In this document: piece after piece, positions 41,150 through 50,365 of the stretch
How positions within the stretch are numbered: the first letter of the stretch is position 1
Layout: each line of letters begins with the position of its first letter
Origin: Comamonadaceae bacterium
GTDB lineage: Bacteria > Pseudomonadota > Gammaproteobacteria > Burkholderiales > Burkholderiaceae_C
Reading direction: 5' to 3'
DNA length: 64,000 nt
Assembly (NCBI GenBank): GCA_027483665.1
Contig: JAIXUC010000021.1
Coordinates: 1 to 64,000, forward strand
Position numbers and translations under genes: made by a program
Notes under the pieces: generated by a model
What the model was told of the DNA's origin: nothing
The model's input: the letters and a program-made list of their open reading frames with translations, nothing else
Databases searched by the model: none

Positions 41150-41655
41150 ACGACCCGGAGATGCTCAAGGCCTGCGTGCCGGGATGCGAAAAGTTTGAAG
41201 CGGGCGAGGAGAACCAATACCTCACCACGGTCGCCGTGCGCATCGGGCCCGTGGCCGCGCGCTTCAATGGCCGCGTCACGCTGGCCGACATCAACCCGCC
41301 GCACTCATACGCCTTGCGCTTTGACGCCCAAGGCGGCGTGGCCGGCTTTGGCAAAGGCGAGGCCAAGGTGAGCCTGGCAACCGCAGGCACGGGCTGCGAG
41401 TTGAGCTACAGCGTGCACTCGCAAGTGGGCGGCAAGCTGGCGCAAATTGGGCAGCGGCTGGTCGACGTGGCGGCCAGGTCGTTGGCCGATGACTTCTTCA
41501 CGCGCTTTGAGGCCGCGCTCCTCGCGCGCCACCCGCAGGCCGACAGGCCAGCCAGCACAGCGCCAGTGGCCGACAGTGGCGGGGCATGGCCCGCTTGGTT
41601 ATGGGCTTGCTTGGCCGCAGCCGTGGCCGCCGGTGTGTTTGCGCTGACGCGCTGA
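41089..41655 (+). CDS. coxG: CoxG-like SRPBCC protein with membrane anchor
   Basis: The product has 188 residues. It has the CoxG fold: MQGSRTLPATQEQTWAALNDPEMLKACVPGCEKFE and a helix near GGKLAQIGQRLVDVAARSLADDFF. A C-terminal span (AWLWACLAAAVAAGVFAL) anchors it to the membrane. CoxG has been reported to link CO dehydrogenase with membrane quinone; a similar coupling of this hydroxylase to respiration is plausible. It overlaps coxE by 61 bp. Confidence 0.9.
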   Translation: MDMQGSRTLPATQEQTWAALNDPEMLKACVPGCEKFEAGEENQYLTTVAVRIGPVAARFNGRVTLADINPPHSYALRFDAQGGVAGFGKGEAKVSLATAGTGCELSYSVHSQVGGKLAQIGQRLVDVAARSLADDFFTRFEAALLARHPQADRPASTAPVADSGGAWPAWLWACLAAAVAAGVFALTR

Positions 41656-41712
41656 AGATCCAACCCGAGATCCACCAGAGTCCCGCCCGGCAACCTCGCC
41701 CCCCCTCACCCC

Positions 41713-42801
41713 ATGGACCACCTCGACCTCTCCGTGCTCAAGGCCCTGCTGCGCTGGCGCTCTGCCGGCCAGCGCGCTTTGCTGGCCAGCGTGGTGCGCA
41801 CCTGGGGCTCATCGCCCCGACCGGTCGGCTCCATCATGGCTTTGTGCGAAGACGGCTCGGTGGTGGGCTCGGTGTCTGGCGGTTGCATCGAAGACGACCT
41901 GATCCACCGCTTCACCAGCGCCTACCGCGCAGAGGCCGGCTTGGCCAGCACCGACCCACAAGAGATTCCCCAAGGCCCGCCGCGCACCGTGCGCTATGGC
42001 GTGACAGCCGACGAGGCGCACCGCTTCGGGCTGCCCTGTGGCGGTACGCTGGAGTTGATGCTGGAGTTCGACCCGCAGCCGCAGGGCTTGGCCGAGTTGG
42101 TCGCGCTGCTGGGCGAAGGCCGCTTGGTGCAGCGACGCCTGAGCTTGAGCAGCGGCGAAGTCACGCTGGCACCTACCGACCAGCCAGCCGCCTTGCAATG
42201 GAGCGCCGAGGCCTTGGTCAACACCTTCGGGCCGGGTTGGCGTTTGCTCTTGATCGGAGCCGGGCAGATGGCCGAATACCTGGCCACCATGGCGCTGTTC
42301 AGCGGTTTTTCCGTGACCGTGTGCGACCCGCGCGCGGAGTACCGCGGCAGTTGGTCCGTGGCCGGCGTGAGCCTGTCGCACGACATGCCCGACGACGAGG
42401 TGCTGCGCTTCGCGCCCGATGCCCGCAGCGCCGTGGTGGCCCTTACGCACGACCCCAAGCTCGACGACCTGGCGCTGCTGCAAGCGTTGTCGTCACCCGC
42501 CTTCTATGTGGGCGCCATCGGCTCGCGGCGAAACAACGAGGCCCGTCGCGCCCGCCTGTGCGAACACTTCGGCCACACCCCAGAGAGCTTGGCGCGGCTG
42601 CGCGGCCCGATTGGTGTGTACATCGGCAGCAAGACGCCGGCGGAGATCGCGGTCAGCATCATGGCGGAGTTGTTGGCGGTGAAGAACGGCGTGGTCCTGC
42701 CGCGCGATGCGGCGGTGGCGCACGCCAAAGACGCCATGCCTGTCGACGGTGGTAGCGATGGCCCAGGCGGCGCGCCGGTGTGTGGCGTCAACCCGCGGTG
42801 A
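41713..42801 (+). CDS. xdhC: XdhC/CoxI-family maturation protein
   Basis: The product has 362 residues. The N-terminal XdhC_CoxI block is ASVVRTWGSSPRPVGSIM with GSVSGGCIEDDL. The C-terminal Rossmann part starts RLLLIGAGQMAEYLATMA and contains YVGAIGSRRNN. XdhC proteins bind molybdenum cofactor and help sulfurate it before insertion. It precedes a MocA-like gene and overlaps it as GTGA. Confidence 0.9.
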   Translation: MDHLDLSVLKALLRWRSAGQRALLASVVRTWGSSPRPVGSIMALCEDGSVVGSVSGGCIEDDLIHRFTSAYRAEAGLASTDPQEIPQGPPRTVRYGVTADEAHRFGLPCGGTLELMLEFDPQPQGLAELVALLGEGRLVQRRLSLSSGEVTLAPTDQPAALQWSAEALVNTFGPGWRLLLIGAGQMAEYLATMALFSGFSVTVCDPRAEYRGSWSVAGVSLSHDMPDDEVLRFAPDARSAVVALTHDPKLDDLALLQALSSPAFYVGAIGSRRNNEARRARLCEHFGHTPESLARLRGPIGVYIGSKTPAEIAVSIMAELLAVKNGVVLPRDAAVAHAKDAMPVDGGSDGPGGAPVCGVNPR

Positions 42802-43508
42802 AGCCGTCAATCGAAAAGCAAGCTGCTCAGCAACGTTTGGTCGGCGTGCTGCTGGCAGCAGGTGCTGGGCGGCGCATGGGGCACCGCCCCAAGGCCTTGC
42901 TGCGCCGCAACGGTCAGCCGCTTTGGTTGGCCTTGTTGCAAGCCCTGCATGCTGCGGGTGTGCGCGAATCGGTGCTGGTGACTGGCCACCATCAGGCGGC
43001 GGTGCAGGCCGATGTTGCGCAGCACCGCGCCGAGTGTCCCCACCCGCTGCGGCCAGTGCACAACCCCACGCCCGATGTCGGTCTGAACGAGGGCCTGCCG
43101 GGCTCGCTGGCCGCAGGCCTTCTGGCCTGTCCGCCGGGTGCCACGGTGCTGGTGCTGGTGTCAGACCTCGTGGCCCTGCAGGCTGGCGACGTGGCCGAGT
43201 TGATGGCCGCGCATGCCAAGCGGCCACAGCAGAGCCTGGCTACCTTGCCTCTTGTAAACGGCACACCGGGCCACCCCGTGGTGTTGTCGCCCGAGGCGGT
43301 GCAAGCCTTGCTGGCGTCGGCAAGCGGCTCGGCCACCGATACAGCTGGCAGCACAGCAAACTTCGGCGGCTTCAAAGCTTGGCGTGCCCAGCACCCTCAG
43401 CAGGTGCATCTGTACACCACAGCCAATGCCCATTTCGTGGCCGACGCCGATACCCCGCAAGACCTGCAAGCCTTGGCCCTGAGCGAGCGCCTCCATTTGA
43501 CGTGGTGA
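42798..43508 (+). CDS. Molybdenum cofactor cytidylyltransferase-like protein
   Basis: The product has 236 residues, starting at GTG 42798 on top of the xdhC stop. The nucleotidyltransferase P-loop-like motif is VGVLLAAGAGRRMG with K in HRPKALL. LNEGLPGSLAAGL and LVLVSDLVAL form the remaining NTP_transf_3 core. MocA-type enzymes add CMP to the cofactor, which fits the CoxL-type enzyme here. It is the last gene of the Mo-hydroxylase operon. Confidence 0.88.
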   Translation: MKPSIEKQAAQQRLVGVLLAAGAGRRMGHRPKALLRRNGQPLWLALLQALHAAGVRESVLVTGHHQAAVQADVAQHRAECPHPLRPVHNPTPDVGLNEGLPGSLAAGLLACPPGATVLVLVSDLVALQAGDVAELMAAHAKRPQQSLATLPLVNGTPGHPVVLSPEAVQALLASASGSATDTAGSTANFGGFKAWRAQHPQQVHLYTTANAHFVADADTPQDLQALALSERLHLTW

Positions 43509-43527
43509 ACGCAGCCGGGCAGCCAAG

Positions 43528-43686
43528 CTATCGGTAATGCACGGGCCTGCTGTAGCCCGGCTGCCCGTGCAATGCCCCATAGGTTTCGGTCAAGCGCCGC
43601 GTGAGCGGCCCTGGTTGACCACCGCCGATGGGCTGTCCATCGACTTGGCTCACGGGCAGTACACCGCCGCCCGAGTTGGATAAAGA
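43528..43686 (-). pseudogene. Remnant: 3' end of a class IV (PLP) aminotransferase gene
   Basis: On the minus strand an open stretch of 52 codons ends at TAG (43528-43530). It reads LSNSGGGVLPVSQVDGQP, then IGGGQPGPLTRRLTETY, which resembles the C-terminus of branched-chain or D-amino acid aminotransferases (substrate-loop S/T-x-x-x-V-x-P-V and the G-x-P-G-P turn). Upstream of 43686 the frame loses similarity and no start is present, so the gene is broken. Recognition is from memory of the family; a search would confirm it. Confidence 0.65.
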
Positions 43687-43919
43687 ATGGTGGAAGTGTG
43701 GCGTGGGTCCATCAGCTCGGAGCCAGTTGTTGAATCGATCGCGTGTCCGTCATATCAGAAGGTATGCCCGGCCCCTATGCTGAAAGCTTGGGCTCTGAAT
43801 GGCCCACACGTCTCAAAGAGGTATCGGCCAACTCATGCAGGCGCACGCCCAGGCCCAAAGCCTGCCCCCGTGGCCCGCTCGGTGGCAGCCGCTGCCACGC
43901 CAGCACAAGCCTCCAGCTT
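43687..43919. other. Unassigned sequence between two gene remnants
   Basis: No convincing gene, promoter or repeat is visible in these 233 bases. Short frames in all directions lack ribosome sites and family motifs. Together with the remnants on both sides it forms a 670-bp non-functional stretch between the Mo-hydroxylase operon and the next genes. Confidence 0.5.
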
Positions 43920-44132
43920 GGAGCGTGGGCCTTGGACGTTGACGCTCAGCCCCTGGTGTTGCGCAGCGCCGAGCGCTCGCGCGGCTCGGTGCAGTTGGAC
44001 TGGTCGTTCCCCATCAGCGGCAAGCTGCTGGGCCACGTGCATTGGTTCTCGGGCTACGGCGAGAGCCTGATCGACTTCAACCACCGACAAAACGCGGTGG
44101 GCATTGGCATCTCGCTGGCCGAGTGGTATTGA
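43920..44132 (+). pseudogene. Remnant: 3' end of an outer-membrane phospholipase A1 gene
   Basis: About 70 codons ending in TGA read SRGSVQLDWSFPISGKLLGH, then WFSGYGESLIDFNHRQ, VGIGISLAEWY. This matches the last strands of PldA (E. coli ends with G-Q-V-Y-N-G-Y-G-E-S-L-I-D-Y-N and a V-G-V-G strand). The frame stays open to 43743 but with no similarity, and the signal peptide and catalytic His/Ser region are missing. It is a 3' remnant of a formerly complete gene. Confidence 0.72.
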
Positions 44133-44179
44133 AGCGCAGGGCCTCAAGCAGTCCGGCTATTGGGCCTCAAGGTGAACGG

Positions 44180-45088
44180 TCAAGCCCAAAACGGCATACC
44201 CCGTGTCGCTTGAACAAAGGTCCACACGCACACCCCGCTGTAGACCAGCGCAAAGACCCAGACGCTGGCCCGTGCAGTGCTAGCAGGCGTGCGCCGAGAG
44301 GCCAGCCACCAGCCGAACAAGGGAATGGCGTGCATGGCGTGGATGCCGAAGAAGTGCGCCACGCGCAGGTCGCCCACGCTGCGCGACCAGTTGAACAAGG
44401 GCAGGCCACCCGCATCGTTCAGGCCAGCGGCAGTCAGGGCCGCGATGCTGGCGGCCGCGTCCGTCCCGGCGGCCATGCCCTGCGTCACCCAGTGGCCTGT
44501 GGGCTGCGCACTGAGGTAGCCGCCAAAGCCGGTGCCCAGCACGAAGGTGCCCAGCAGCCCCAGCACCAGGCTCAAGCGCAGAGGCTCGGGCAAACCCTCT
44601 GCGGGGTGGCGCATGAACAGCACTGCCAGCGCCAGTGAAGCTGCGGTGAGCAGCACCGCGCCCACTCCCATCAAGGAATACATCAAGCCGTTAAAGGGGG
44701 TGCTGAGGTTGAAGTGCGAGGCCTGGCCCCGAGCGCCCTGCCACAGGATGTAGACCAACTCAAAGCAGCCGCAGACCACCGCCACCCACACCAGGGAGCG
44801 CCCCGTCCAGCCCTGGCGTGCCCGCTGCGGCAGCCACACCATGAACAGTCCCAGCGTCAGCAAGTAGGTGCCAATCGACACCTGAAACTTCCAAGGCTTG
44901 GTCCACACGCTCACGCCTTGCAGCGTGCGGGGGTCCAGACCTGCCAGGAGCAGGGTGGGCAGCGACAGGGCCAACATGGCCAAGCCCACCCAATACAAGG
45001 GTGGTGCCGCGGAGCGCCAGCGCGCCAAAAAGCTGCGCCAGTCAACGCGGGTTGTGGAAGGTTTCAGGTTCAGTGTTTGAGGGTTCAT
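44180..45088 (-). CDS. Multi-span membrane protein, unknown
   Basis: The product has 302 residues with about eight membrane spans. Motif-like segments are SVWTKPWKFQVSIGTYLLTLG and RVAHFFGIHAMHAIPLFGWW; the repeated histidines in the latter might bind metal or haem. I do not recognise the family. ATG 45088 overlaps the stop of the ABA4-like gene as ATGA, so both proteins are co-translated, perhaps forming one membrane complex. Confidence 0.75.
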   Translation of the reverse strand: MNPQTLNLKPSTTRVDWRSFLARWRSAAPPLYWVGLAMLALSLPTLLLAGLDPRTLQGVSVWTKPWKFQVSIGTYLLTLGLFMVWLPQRARQGWTGRSLVWVAVVCGCFELVYILWQGARGQASHFNLSTPFNGLMYSLMGVGAVLLTAASLALAVLFMRHPAEGLPEPLRLSLVLGLLGTFVLGTGFGGYLSAQPTGHWVTQGMAAGTDAAASIAALTAAGLNDAGGLPLFNWSRSVGDLRVAHFFGIHAMHAIPLFGWWLASRRTPASTARASVWVFALVYSGVCVWTFVQATRGMPFWA

Positions 45089-45588
45089 GGGTTGGCGGGC
45101 TGGGGCTTGCCCAGCGCAGAAAGGAGGCCCATCAGGCCCAGGAACAACAACAGGCCGATAGGCCCAAAGTACAAGGTCAGACCCAGGCAGGGCACGACCG
45201 CCAAGCGCAGCGCCCAGCCCACGGGCCGCCCTGCGCTCGTGCGCCGAGACAGTTCGTCGATTTGCCAGCGACCCACCCACAAGTCGAACGCCAGGTAATG
45301 CACCCAGCCCGCCAGCAACATGTCGCGGCTAGAGAACAGTTGGGACAGTGCATCGAGCGATTCAAAGCCGCCGGGTGCCTGGCCCCAGCCCTTCAAGATC
45401 AACCCGGCATACAGCAAGCACAAAACCAGCGGCAAGACCCGCCCGCCCAGCCACAGCGCGGCGCGTGCCAAATGCTGCGTGCTGGGATGGTGGTTGGCCC
45501 ATCCCTGCAGCAACAAACCTGCGGTTAATAGCAGCCACGCCGGCAAAACCAGCGTGCTCGAGAGTTGGAACAAAGCGTCGGCATTCAT
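45085..45588 (-). CDS. ABA4-like (DUF4281) membrane protein
   Basis: The product has 167 residues with four spans. LLAGWVHYLAFDLWVGRWQIDE and PCLGLTLYFGPIGLLLFL match the ABA4-like/DUF4281 family, whose plant member is needed for neoxanthin synthesis; bacterial members have no settled role. It precedes the 302-residue membrane protein in an overlapping pair. Confidence 0.78.
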   Translation of the reverse strand: MNADALFQLSSTLVLPAWLLLTAGLLLQGWANHHPSTQHLARAALWLGGRVLPLVLCLLYAGLILKGWGQAPGGFESLDALSQLFSSRDMLLAGWVHYLAFDLWVGRWQIDELSRRTSAGRPVGWALRLAVVPCLGLTLYFGPIGLLLFLGLMGLLSALGKPQPANP

Positions 45589-45715
45589 GGGGAGTCAGTC
45601 TGACACCCGCCGCCTCGCATGAGAAGCCAAGCCCATGCATAGCCGCTATGCGAGCATGAAGACAAGGGCAGGCTCAACCATCGAGCCTGGGCCCATGCTC
45701 CTGCTGCCCAAAACC

Positions 45716-48235
45716 TCAGGGCGCTGGCTGCACCGAAGGATCGTCGGCTTCCTCGGCAAACATGCGAAGGCCGCGCCGGCCTCGCCAGTCACCCAGGAAC
45801 AGCAAGATGGGCGCTGCAATGAAGACCGATGAGCTGGCGGCGATCACGATACCGAAGGCCATGGGGACCGCGAAGCTGGCCACCGCCGAGCCGCCCCACA
45901 CCGCCAGCGGCAGCACCGCCAAGAATGCCGTCACCGATGTGTAGAGGCTGCGCGTCAGTGTCTGGTTGATCGACAGGTCGATCACCTCGCGCAGCTCCAG
46001 CTTGCGCAAGCCGCGCAAGTTCTCGCGCATGCGGTCGTAGACCACCACCTTGTCGTTCACCGAGTAGCCCACCAGCGTCAACAAGGCGGCGATGGCGGTC
46101 AGGCTGAAGTCGAGCCCGGTCAGTGCAAAGACACCCAAGGTGAGCACGACATCGAGTGCCAAGGTCAGGATGGCGCCCACCGCGAAGGGCCACTCGAAGC
46201 GCACCCAGATGTAGACCAGCATGGCCAGCGTCGCGAGGATGACGGCAATCACACCGGCCTGGGCCAACTCCCCGCTCACCTTCGGGCCGACCACTTCCGT
46301 GCGCTCAAAGCTGGCCTTCGGATCGACCACCAGCAGAGCCGCCTTGAGCTTGTCCATGGCGGCTGTTTGTTGCACCTCGCCGCCAGGTTGACGCTCGACC
46401 CGAACGAGCAGGCGACCCTCATTGCCCATGGTCTGAAGCGATACCTCGCCGAGGCCCAGCCCCTCCAGCGCTCCCCGGTAGCGCGAGAGGTCATCCGGCG
46501 CAGCCACAGCCACTTCCATCTGAATGCCACCGCGGAAGTCGATGCCGAAGTTCAGCCCCGGCTTGAACAGCAGCACCACGCTGCCGATCACCAGCAGCGC
46601 TGTCAGCCCCAGCCCTGCGAGACGAGCCTTCATGAACTTGAACTGCGTGCCATCGGGGACAGGCCGGAAGCCCAGCAGCGGCTTGATCTGGATCGTTCTC
46701 AAGCGGCGCTGCCGCGCGATGGCCAGCATCATCACCTTGACGACCGACACCGCAGTGAACATCGAAATCACGATGCCGAGTGCCATCGTGATGGCGAAGC
46801 CACGCACCGGCCCCGAACCGAACCAGAACAGCAGCAGGGTGGCGATCAACGCCGTCAGGTTGCTGTCCATCACCGTGGCGTAGGCGCGCCTGAAGCCAGC
46901 GTCGATGGCCATGAGCGCGGACTTGCCCTTCAGCGTTTCTTCCCGGATGCGCTCGTTGATGAGCACGTTCGCGTCCACCGCGAGGCCAATGCCCAGCACG
47001 ATGCCGGCAATGCCCGGCAGCGTCAGCGTGGCCCCCAGCGCGCTCATGCCGGCGATCGTCAGGGCCACGTTCAACGCCAGCGCCACGTTGGCCACCAACC
47101 CCCAGCCGCCGTACAGCACGAACATGAACAGGAAGACCATGACGAAGGCCGCGATGCCAGCGTAGACACCTTTGCGGATTACGTCACTGCCCAGGTCGGC
47201 GCCTACGCTGCGTTCCTCGATCACGGTCAGCTTGGCTGGCAGCGCACCAGCCCGCAACAGCGCCGACAGCGTGCCCGCCTCTTGCACCGTGAAGCTGCCG
47301 GAGATCTGACCCGAGCCGCCCGTGATGGGTTCGCGGATCACCGGTGCGCTCAACACTTGGCCGTCCAGCACGATGGCGAACGGACGGCCGACATTGGCCT
47401 CGGTGATGGCGGCAAACTCGCGCGCCCCGGTGCGATCGAAGCGGAAGTTCACAACCGGCTCGCGTGTCTGCGGATCGAAGCCAGCGCTTGCGTCCGATAA
47501 GCGGTCGCCGCTCAGGGCGATGCTGTTGCGAACCGGGTAGCTGTTGCCCTGACTGTCCCGCAGCGTGCGGATGCCGTCCGGGCTGGAGGCATCACCCAAC
47601 ATGTGGAAGCTCATCTTGGCGGTCGAACCCAGCAGGGCCCGCAGCTGCGCTGGGTCCTGCAGGCCGGGCAGCTGCACCAAGATACGGTCCGAGCCGACGC
47701 GTTGGATCGTCGGCTCGGACACACCCACCTGGTCCACGCGCTGGCGGATGACCTCCAGGCTCTGCTCGACGGCACGGCCCATGGACTGGAGCAGCCCTTC
47801 GTCGGTGAGCGCGAGTTCGATGCCGTCGCTGCCGCGGCGCGAGACCGCCAAGTCCTGCCGCGCGGTGCCGACGGGGTTTGACAAGCTTCTGAGCTGGTCG
47901 ATCGCAGCGTCTTGCTGATCGCCTGAGCGCAGGGTGATCGCCAGGCCACGCTCGCCGGTTTCGACGCTGCGCCAAGGGATGTCGTCTTCGCGCAGCAGGC
48001 GTCTGGCGTCCTCCGCCAAGTTGCGCACGCGCTCGCGGCGCAGTTCGGTGCCGTCGACTTCCAGCACGAGGTGCGAGCCTCCGCGCAAGTCGAGGCCGAG
48101 CGCGACGGGCTTGTCGGGCAAGGCGCTGGGCCAGCGCTCGAGTACGGATGCGGGAAGCACGTTCGGCAGTGCGAACAGCAGGCCCGCGAAGATGATGGCG
48201 AGGTAGAGCGCCACCAGGTACGGTGAGTTCTTCAT
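45716..48235 (-). CDS. secDF: Fused protein-export membrane protein SecDF
   Basis: The product has 839 residues: SecD and SecF joined in one chain, about 12 spans. The SecD part has GLDLRGGSHLVLEVD, the P1 domain, and GIGLAVDANVLINERIREE. The SecF part starts near residue 530 with LNFGIDFRGGIQMEV and ends with LVGYSVNDKVVVYDRMREN. SecDF uses proton flow to pull proteins through SecYEG. Burkholderiales normally have separate secD and secF beside yajC; there is no yajC here, so this is probably an accessory copy. A small membrane protein gene lies upstream. Confidence 0.93.
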   Translation of the reverse strand: MKNSPYLVALYLAIIFAGLLFALPNVLPASVLERWPSALPDKPVALGLDLRGGSHLVLEVDGTELRRERVRNLAEDARRLLREDDIPWRSVETGERGLAITLRSGDQQDAAIDQLRSLSNPVGTARQDLAVSRRGSDGIELALTDEGLLQSMGRAVEQSLEVIRQRVDQVGVSEPTIQRVGSDRILVQLPGLQDPAQLRALLGSTAKMSFHMLGDASSPDGIRTLRDSQGNSYPVRNSIALSGDRLSDASAGFDPQTREPVVNFRFDRTGAREFAAITEANVGRPFAIVLDGQVLSAPVIREPITGGSGQISGSFTVQEAGTLSALLRAGALPAKLTVIEERSVGADLGSDVIRKGVYAGIAAFVMVFLFMFVLYGGWGLVANVALALNVALTIAGMSALGATLTLPGIAGIVLGIGLAVDANVLINERIREETLKGKSALMAIDAGFRRAYATVMDSNLTALIATLLLFWFGSGPVRGFAITMALGIVISMFTAVSVVKVMMLAIARQRRLRTIQIKPLLGFRPVPDGTQFKFMKARLAGLGLTALLVIGSVVLLFKPGLNFGIDFRGGIQMEVAVAAPDDLSRYRGALEGLGLGEVSLQTMGNEGRLLVRVERQPGGEVQQTAAMDKLKAALLVVDPKASFERTEVVGPKVSGELAQAGVIAVILATLAMLVYIWVRFEWPFAVGAILTLALDVVLTLGVFALTGLDFSLTAIAALLTLVGYSVNDKVVVYDRMRENLRGLRKLELREVIDLSINQTLTRSLYTSVTAFLAVLPLAVWGGSAVASFAVPMAFGIVIAASSSVFIAAPILLFLGDWRGRRGLRMFAEEADDPSVQPAP

Positions 48236-48325
48236 GAAATGACCTTGACGTGCGTGCGCTGCACTCAGTCCTGCGCACGCGGGCTTCGGGAAGGTGATGG
48301 GCGCGCAGCGGGTGCGCGCGAGGCT

Positions 48326-48736
48326 TCAGGCCAAGACGGGGGGCGCGCGGCTTGGTGGCAAACCATGGCGCACGCACAGGCGGGGCTCGGTCGCCGTGAA
48401 CGCGCTTGCTTCGGTGTGCCGCTGGTTCACTGGCAACGCGTCTCTGCCCGCCAGAACTCCGCTGTCGACACGCACCTCAGCCGAAGCGGCTGAGGCTTCT
48501 GAGGTGTTCAGCTCAGCTGCGACCGGAAACTCACGCCGCAGCACCCGCGAGGACAGCGAGGTTCCACCCTGACGCTGAAGGTGTTGGACGCTTGCGGCCA
48601 GCTTGCCTATCAGTGTGTGGGAGACCACGCCCACCGTGCCGCCAAGCCCCACGCAGAGCAAGGCCACCCAAGCCAGCAGCGTGACCAAGATCGCTTGTAG
48701 AACGCGGTAGCTGCCCGATGGGATTCTTGAATCCAT
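48326..48736 (-). CDS. Small single-span membrane protein, hypothetical
   Basis: The product has 136 residues from ATG 48736. It has one strongly hydrophobic span (AILVTLLAWVALLCVGLGG) near the N-terminus and a polar remainder (REFPVAAELNTSEASAASAE) without known motifs. It lies 90 bp upstream of secDF on the same strand and may be transcribed with it. Coding status is plausible but not proven. Confidence 0.5.
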   Translation of the reverse strand: MDSRIPSGSYRVLQAILVTLLAWVALLCVGLGGTVGVVSHTLIGKLAASVQHLQRQGGTSLSSRVLRREFPVAAELNTSEASAASAEVRVDSGVLAGRDALPVNQRHTEASAFTATEPRLCVRHGLPPSRAPPVLA

Positions 48737-49002
48737 GCAGGGTTGGGGCCGCCAGGGCACCGACTCGATGACGCACAGAGGGGCCGGTTGATCTTTCACC
48801 CGAAGCACTATACGGATGGGAATATTGGGCCTTTCCTGAGTCCGGGGTTTCAGTGGCCTGCCGCATCGGAACTCGAGACCAACGCACATTTGCGCTGTGC
48901 GCGCCCGCTGTCGCAACTGCTGCTGCAGTGGCGTGGCCATCGATAGCCAACAGCCACGCTTTCAGCCACCCGAGCCAGCGCTCGTTGACCAGGAGACCGA
49001 AC

Positions 49003-49503
49003 ATGAGAAGCTATCCCCTCAACAGCCCTGAAGCCGCAGCGCGCATCGTCGCGCTCGTGCTGATTTCCGACGGCCATGTGTGCCGATCGGAGATCGAAGC
49101 CATGCAGCACCTCCAGATCGAGCAGGTGCTCGGACTGACGCCGGGCTCGTTCCCGCAAGTCGTACACACGCTGTGCGAGGACCTGCTGATGGGTGCATAC
49201 GGGAGCGGCTCGATGATCTGCAGCGTCGACCCAGCGACGTTGGCCGCACTGCTGGCTGAGTTGGACGAACCTGCCATGCAGGCCAAGGTGCTGCGACTGG
49301 CCAGTGCCGCCGCTGAGGCTGACCAGCATCTGGCTGATGCAGAAGCCCTGCTGGTGGCGGCCGTGTGTCAACACTGGCGGGTGTCGACGCCACATAGGCC
49401 AGCGCTCCGGCGCAACACAGCTGGTGAGCAGTCGGGCTTACCGGTTCTGAGAACGTTCCATCAGCCGTCGGCGCGGGTTGCCGCTGCTGCCATCAGCTTC
49501 TGA
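49003..49503 (+). CDS. TerB-like helical protein
   Basis: The product has 166 residues. AAARIVALVLISDGHVCRSEIEAMQHL and ASAAAEADQHLADAEALLVAAV resemble the helical TerB/DjlA-N fold with acidic D/E positions that bind metal in TerB. It likely acts in the cytoplasm on envelope or metal stress. After HWRVS the remaining 36 residues look unlike the family and run antisense over the end of the LysR gene, so an older stop may have been lost. Start at ATG 49003 after an AGGAG site. Confidence 0.7.
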   Translation: MRSYPLNSPEAAARIVALVLISDGHVCRSEIEAMQHLQIEQVLGLTPGSFPQVVHTLCEDLLMGAYGSGSMICSVDPATLAALLAELDEPAMQAKVLRLASAAAEADQHLADAEALLVAAVCQHWRVSTPHRPALRRNTAGEQSGLPVLRTFHQPSARVAAAAISF

Positions 49504-50354
49504 ACAAGCGGATGGTGCTGGCCGCGCCGTGACCGTATGGCGTGTATTTCTTCCTTGACGCCATCGCTGCTGCCCAGCAGGCGCAGTCCGCGCATCAGGC
49601 TGACGTCACTGGCGCCCAGTCGGCTGACCGGAAACACGCCCAAGCCCCGCGCGGCGAAGACCGCCAGCAGCGCACTGTCTTCGAACTCGCCGACGATCCG
49701 AGGCTGCAGTCCCTGCGTGTCGAACCAGTGCTCCAGTGTCGTGCGCAGTGCCGAGTGCCCAGTCGGCAGCAAAACGGGCAGTTCGTTCAGGCTCTGCGGA
49801 AACCGGTCGCGCTCGACCTTGCCGACCCATCGCGATGGGCCGTACCAATCGACCGGGACATTCACCCAGCGCTCGCTGGACAAGCGCAGGTTGGGGTTGC
49901 GCGGCGCTGCTTGTCCTGCCAGTACCAAGTCCAGGCGATGCAGCGCCAGTTCGCTGAGCAACTGTTCAAACTCGCCCTCATGGCAGACCAGGCGCAAGTG
50001 CGGTGTATCCAGCACCGGCTCTAGGAGCATGTGGGCAGCCAGCTTGGAAATGCCGTCGGACAAACCCACAGCCAAGCGGGCCTGCTGGCTGCTGGCTGCT
50101 TGGCGCACCTCCTGCGGAATGCCCTGACCCAGCCGAAAGATTTCCTCCGCACGGGCAAAGGCCGCTTGGCCGGCTTCGGTGAGGACCATCCCTCGGCCCA
50201 TGGGCTTGATCAGCTGATGACCCAGCGCCTTCTCCAGCTCGCGCACTTGGGCGCTGATCGTCTGCACGGCCATGTCTAGCCGCTCGGCAGCCCGGGCAAA
50301 GCCGCCCTCCTTGGTGACGACCCAGAAGTAGTGCAAATGGCGGTAATTCAACAT
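49461..50354 (-). CDS. LysR-family regulator, NhaR-like
   Basis: The product has 297 residues. The helix-turn-helix is in LNYRHLHYFWVVTKEGGFARAAERLDMAVQTISAQVRELE, a start shared with NhaR-type activators. The ligand domain follows (RLAVGLSDGISKLAAHMLLEP...). NhaR responds to sodium and envelope state in E. coli. Here the divergent genes encode a 52-residue peptide and a TerC-family protein, the likely targets. It converges with the TerB-like gene (43-bp overlap). Confidence 0.88.
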   Translation of the reverse strand: MLNYRHLHYFWVVTKEGGFARAAERLDMAVQTISAQVRELEKALGHQLIKPMGRGMVLTEAGQAAFARAEEIFRLGQGIPQEVRQAASSQQARLAVGLSDGISKLAAHMLLEPVLDTPHLRLVCHEGEFEQLLSELALHRLDLVLAGQAAPRNPNLRLSSERWVNVPVDWYGPSRWVGKVERDRFPQSLNELPVLLPTGHSALRTTLEHWFDTQGLQPRIVGEFEDSALLAVFAARGLGVFPVSRLGASDVSLMRGLRLLGSSDGVKEEIHAIRSRRGQHHPLVQKLMAAAATRADG

Positions 50355-50365
50355 GTGTGCCTAGG

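Noticed and set aside
45637-45651. Inverted repeat GCATAGC-C-GCTATGC between secDF and the ABA4-like gene
   Set aside because: Short, no T-run, and its position downstream of one gene start and after another gives no clear function; could be chance.
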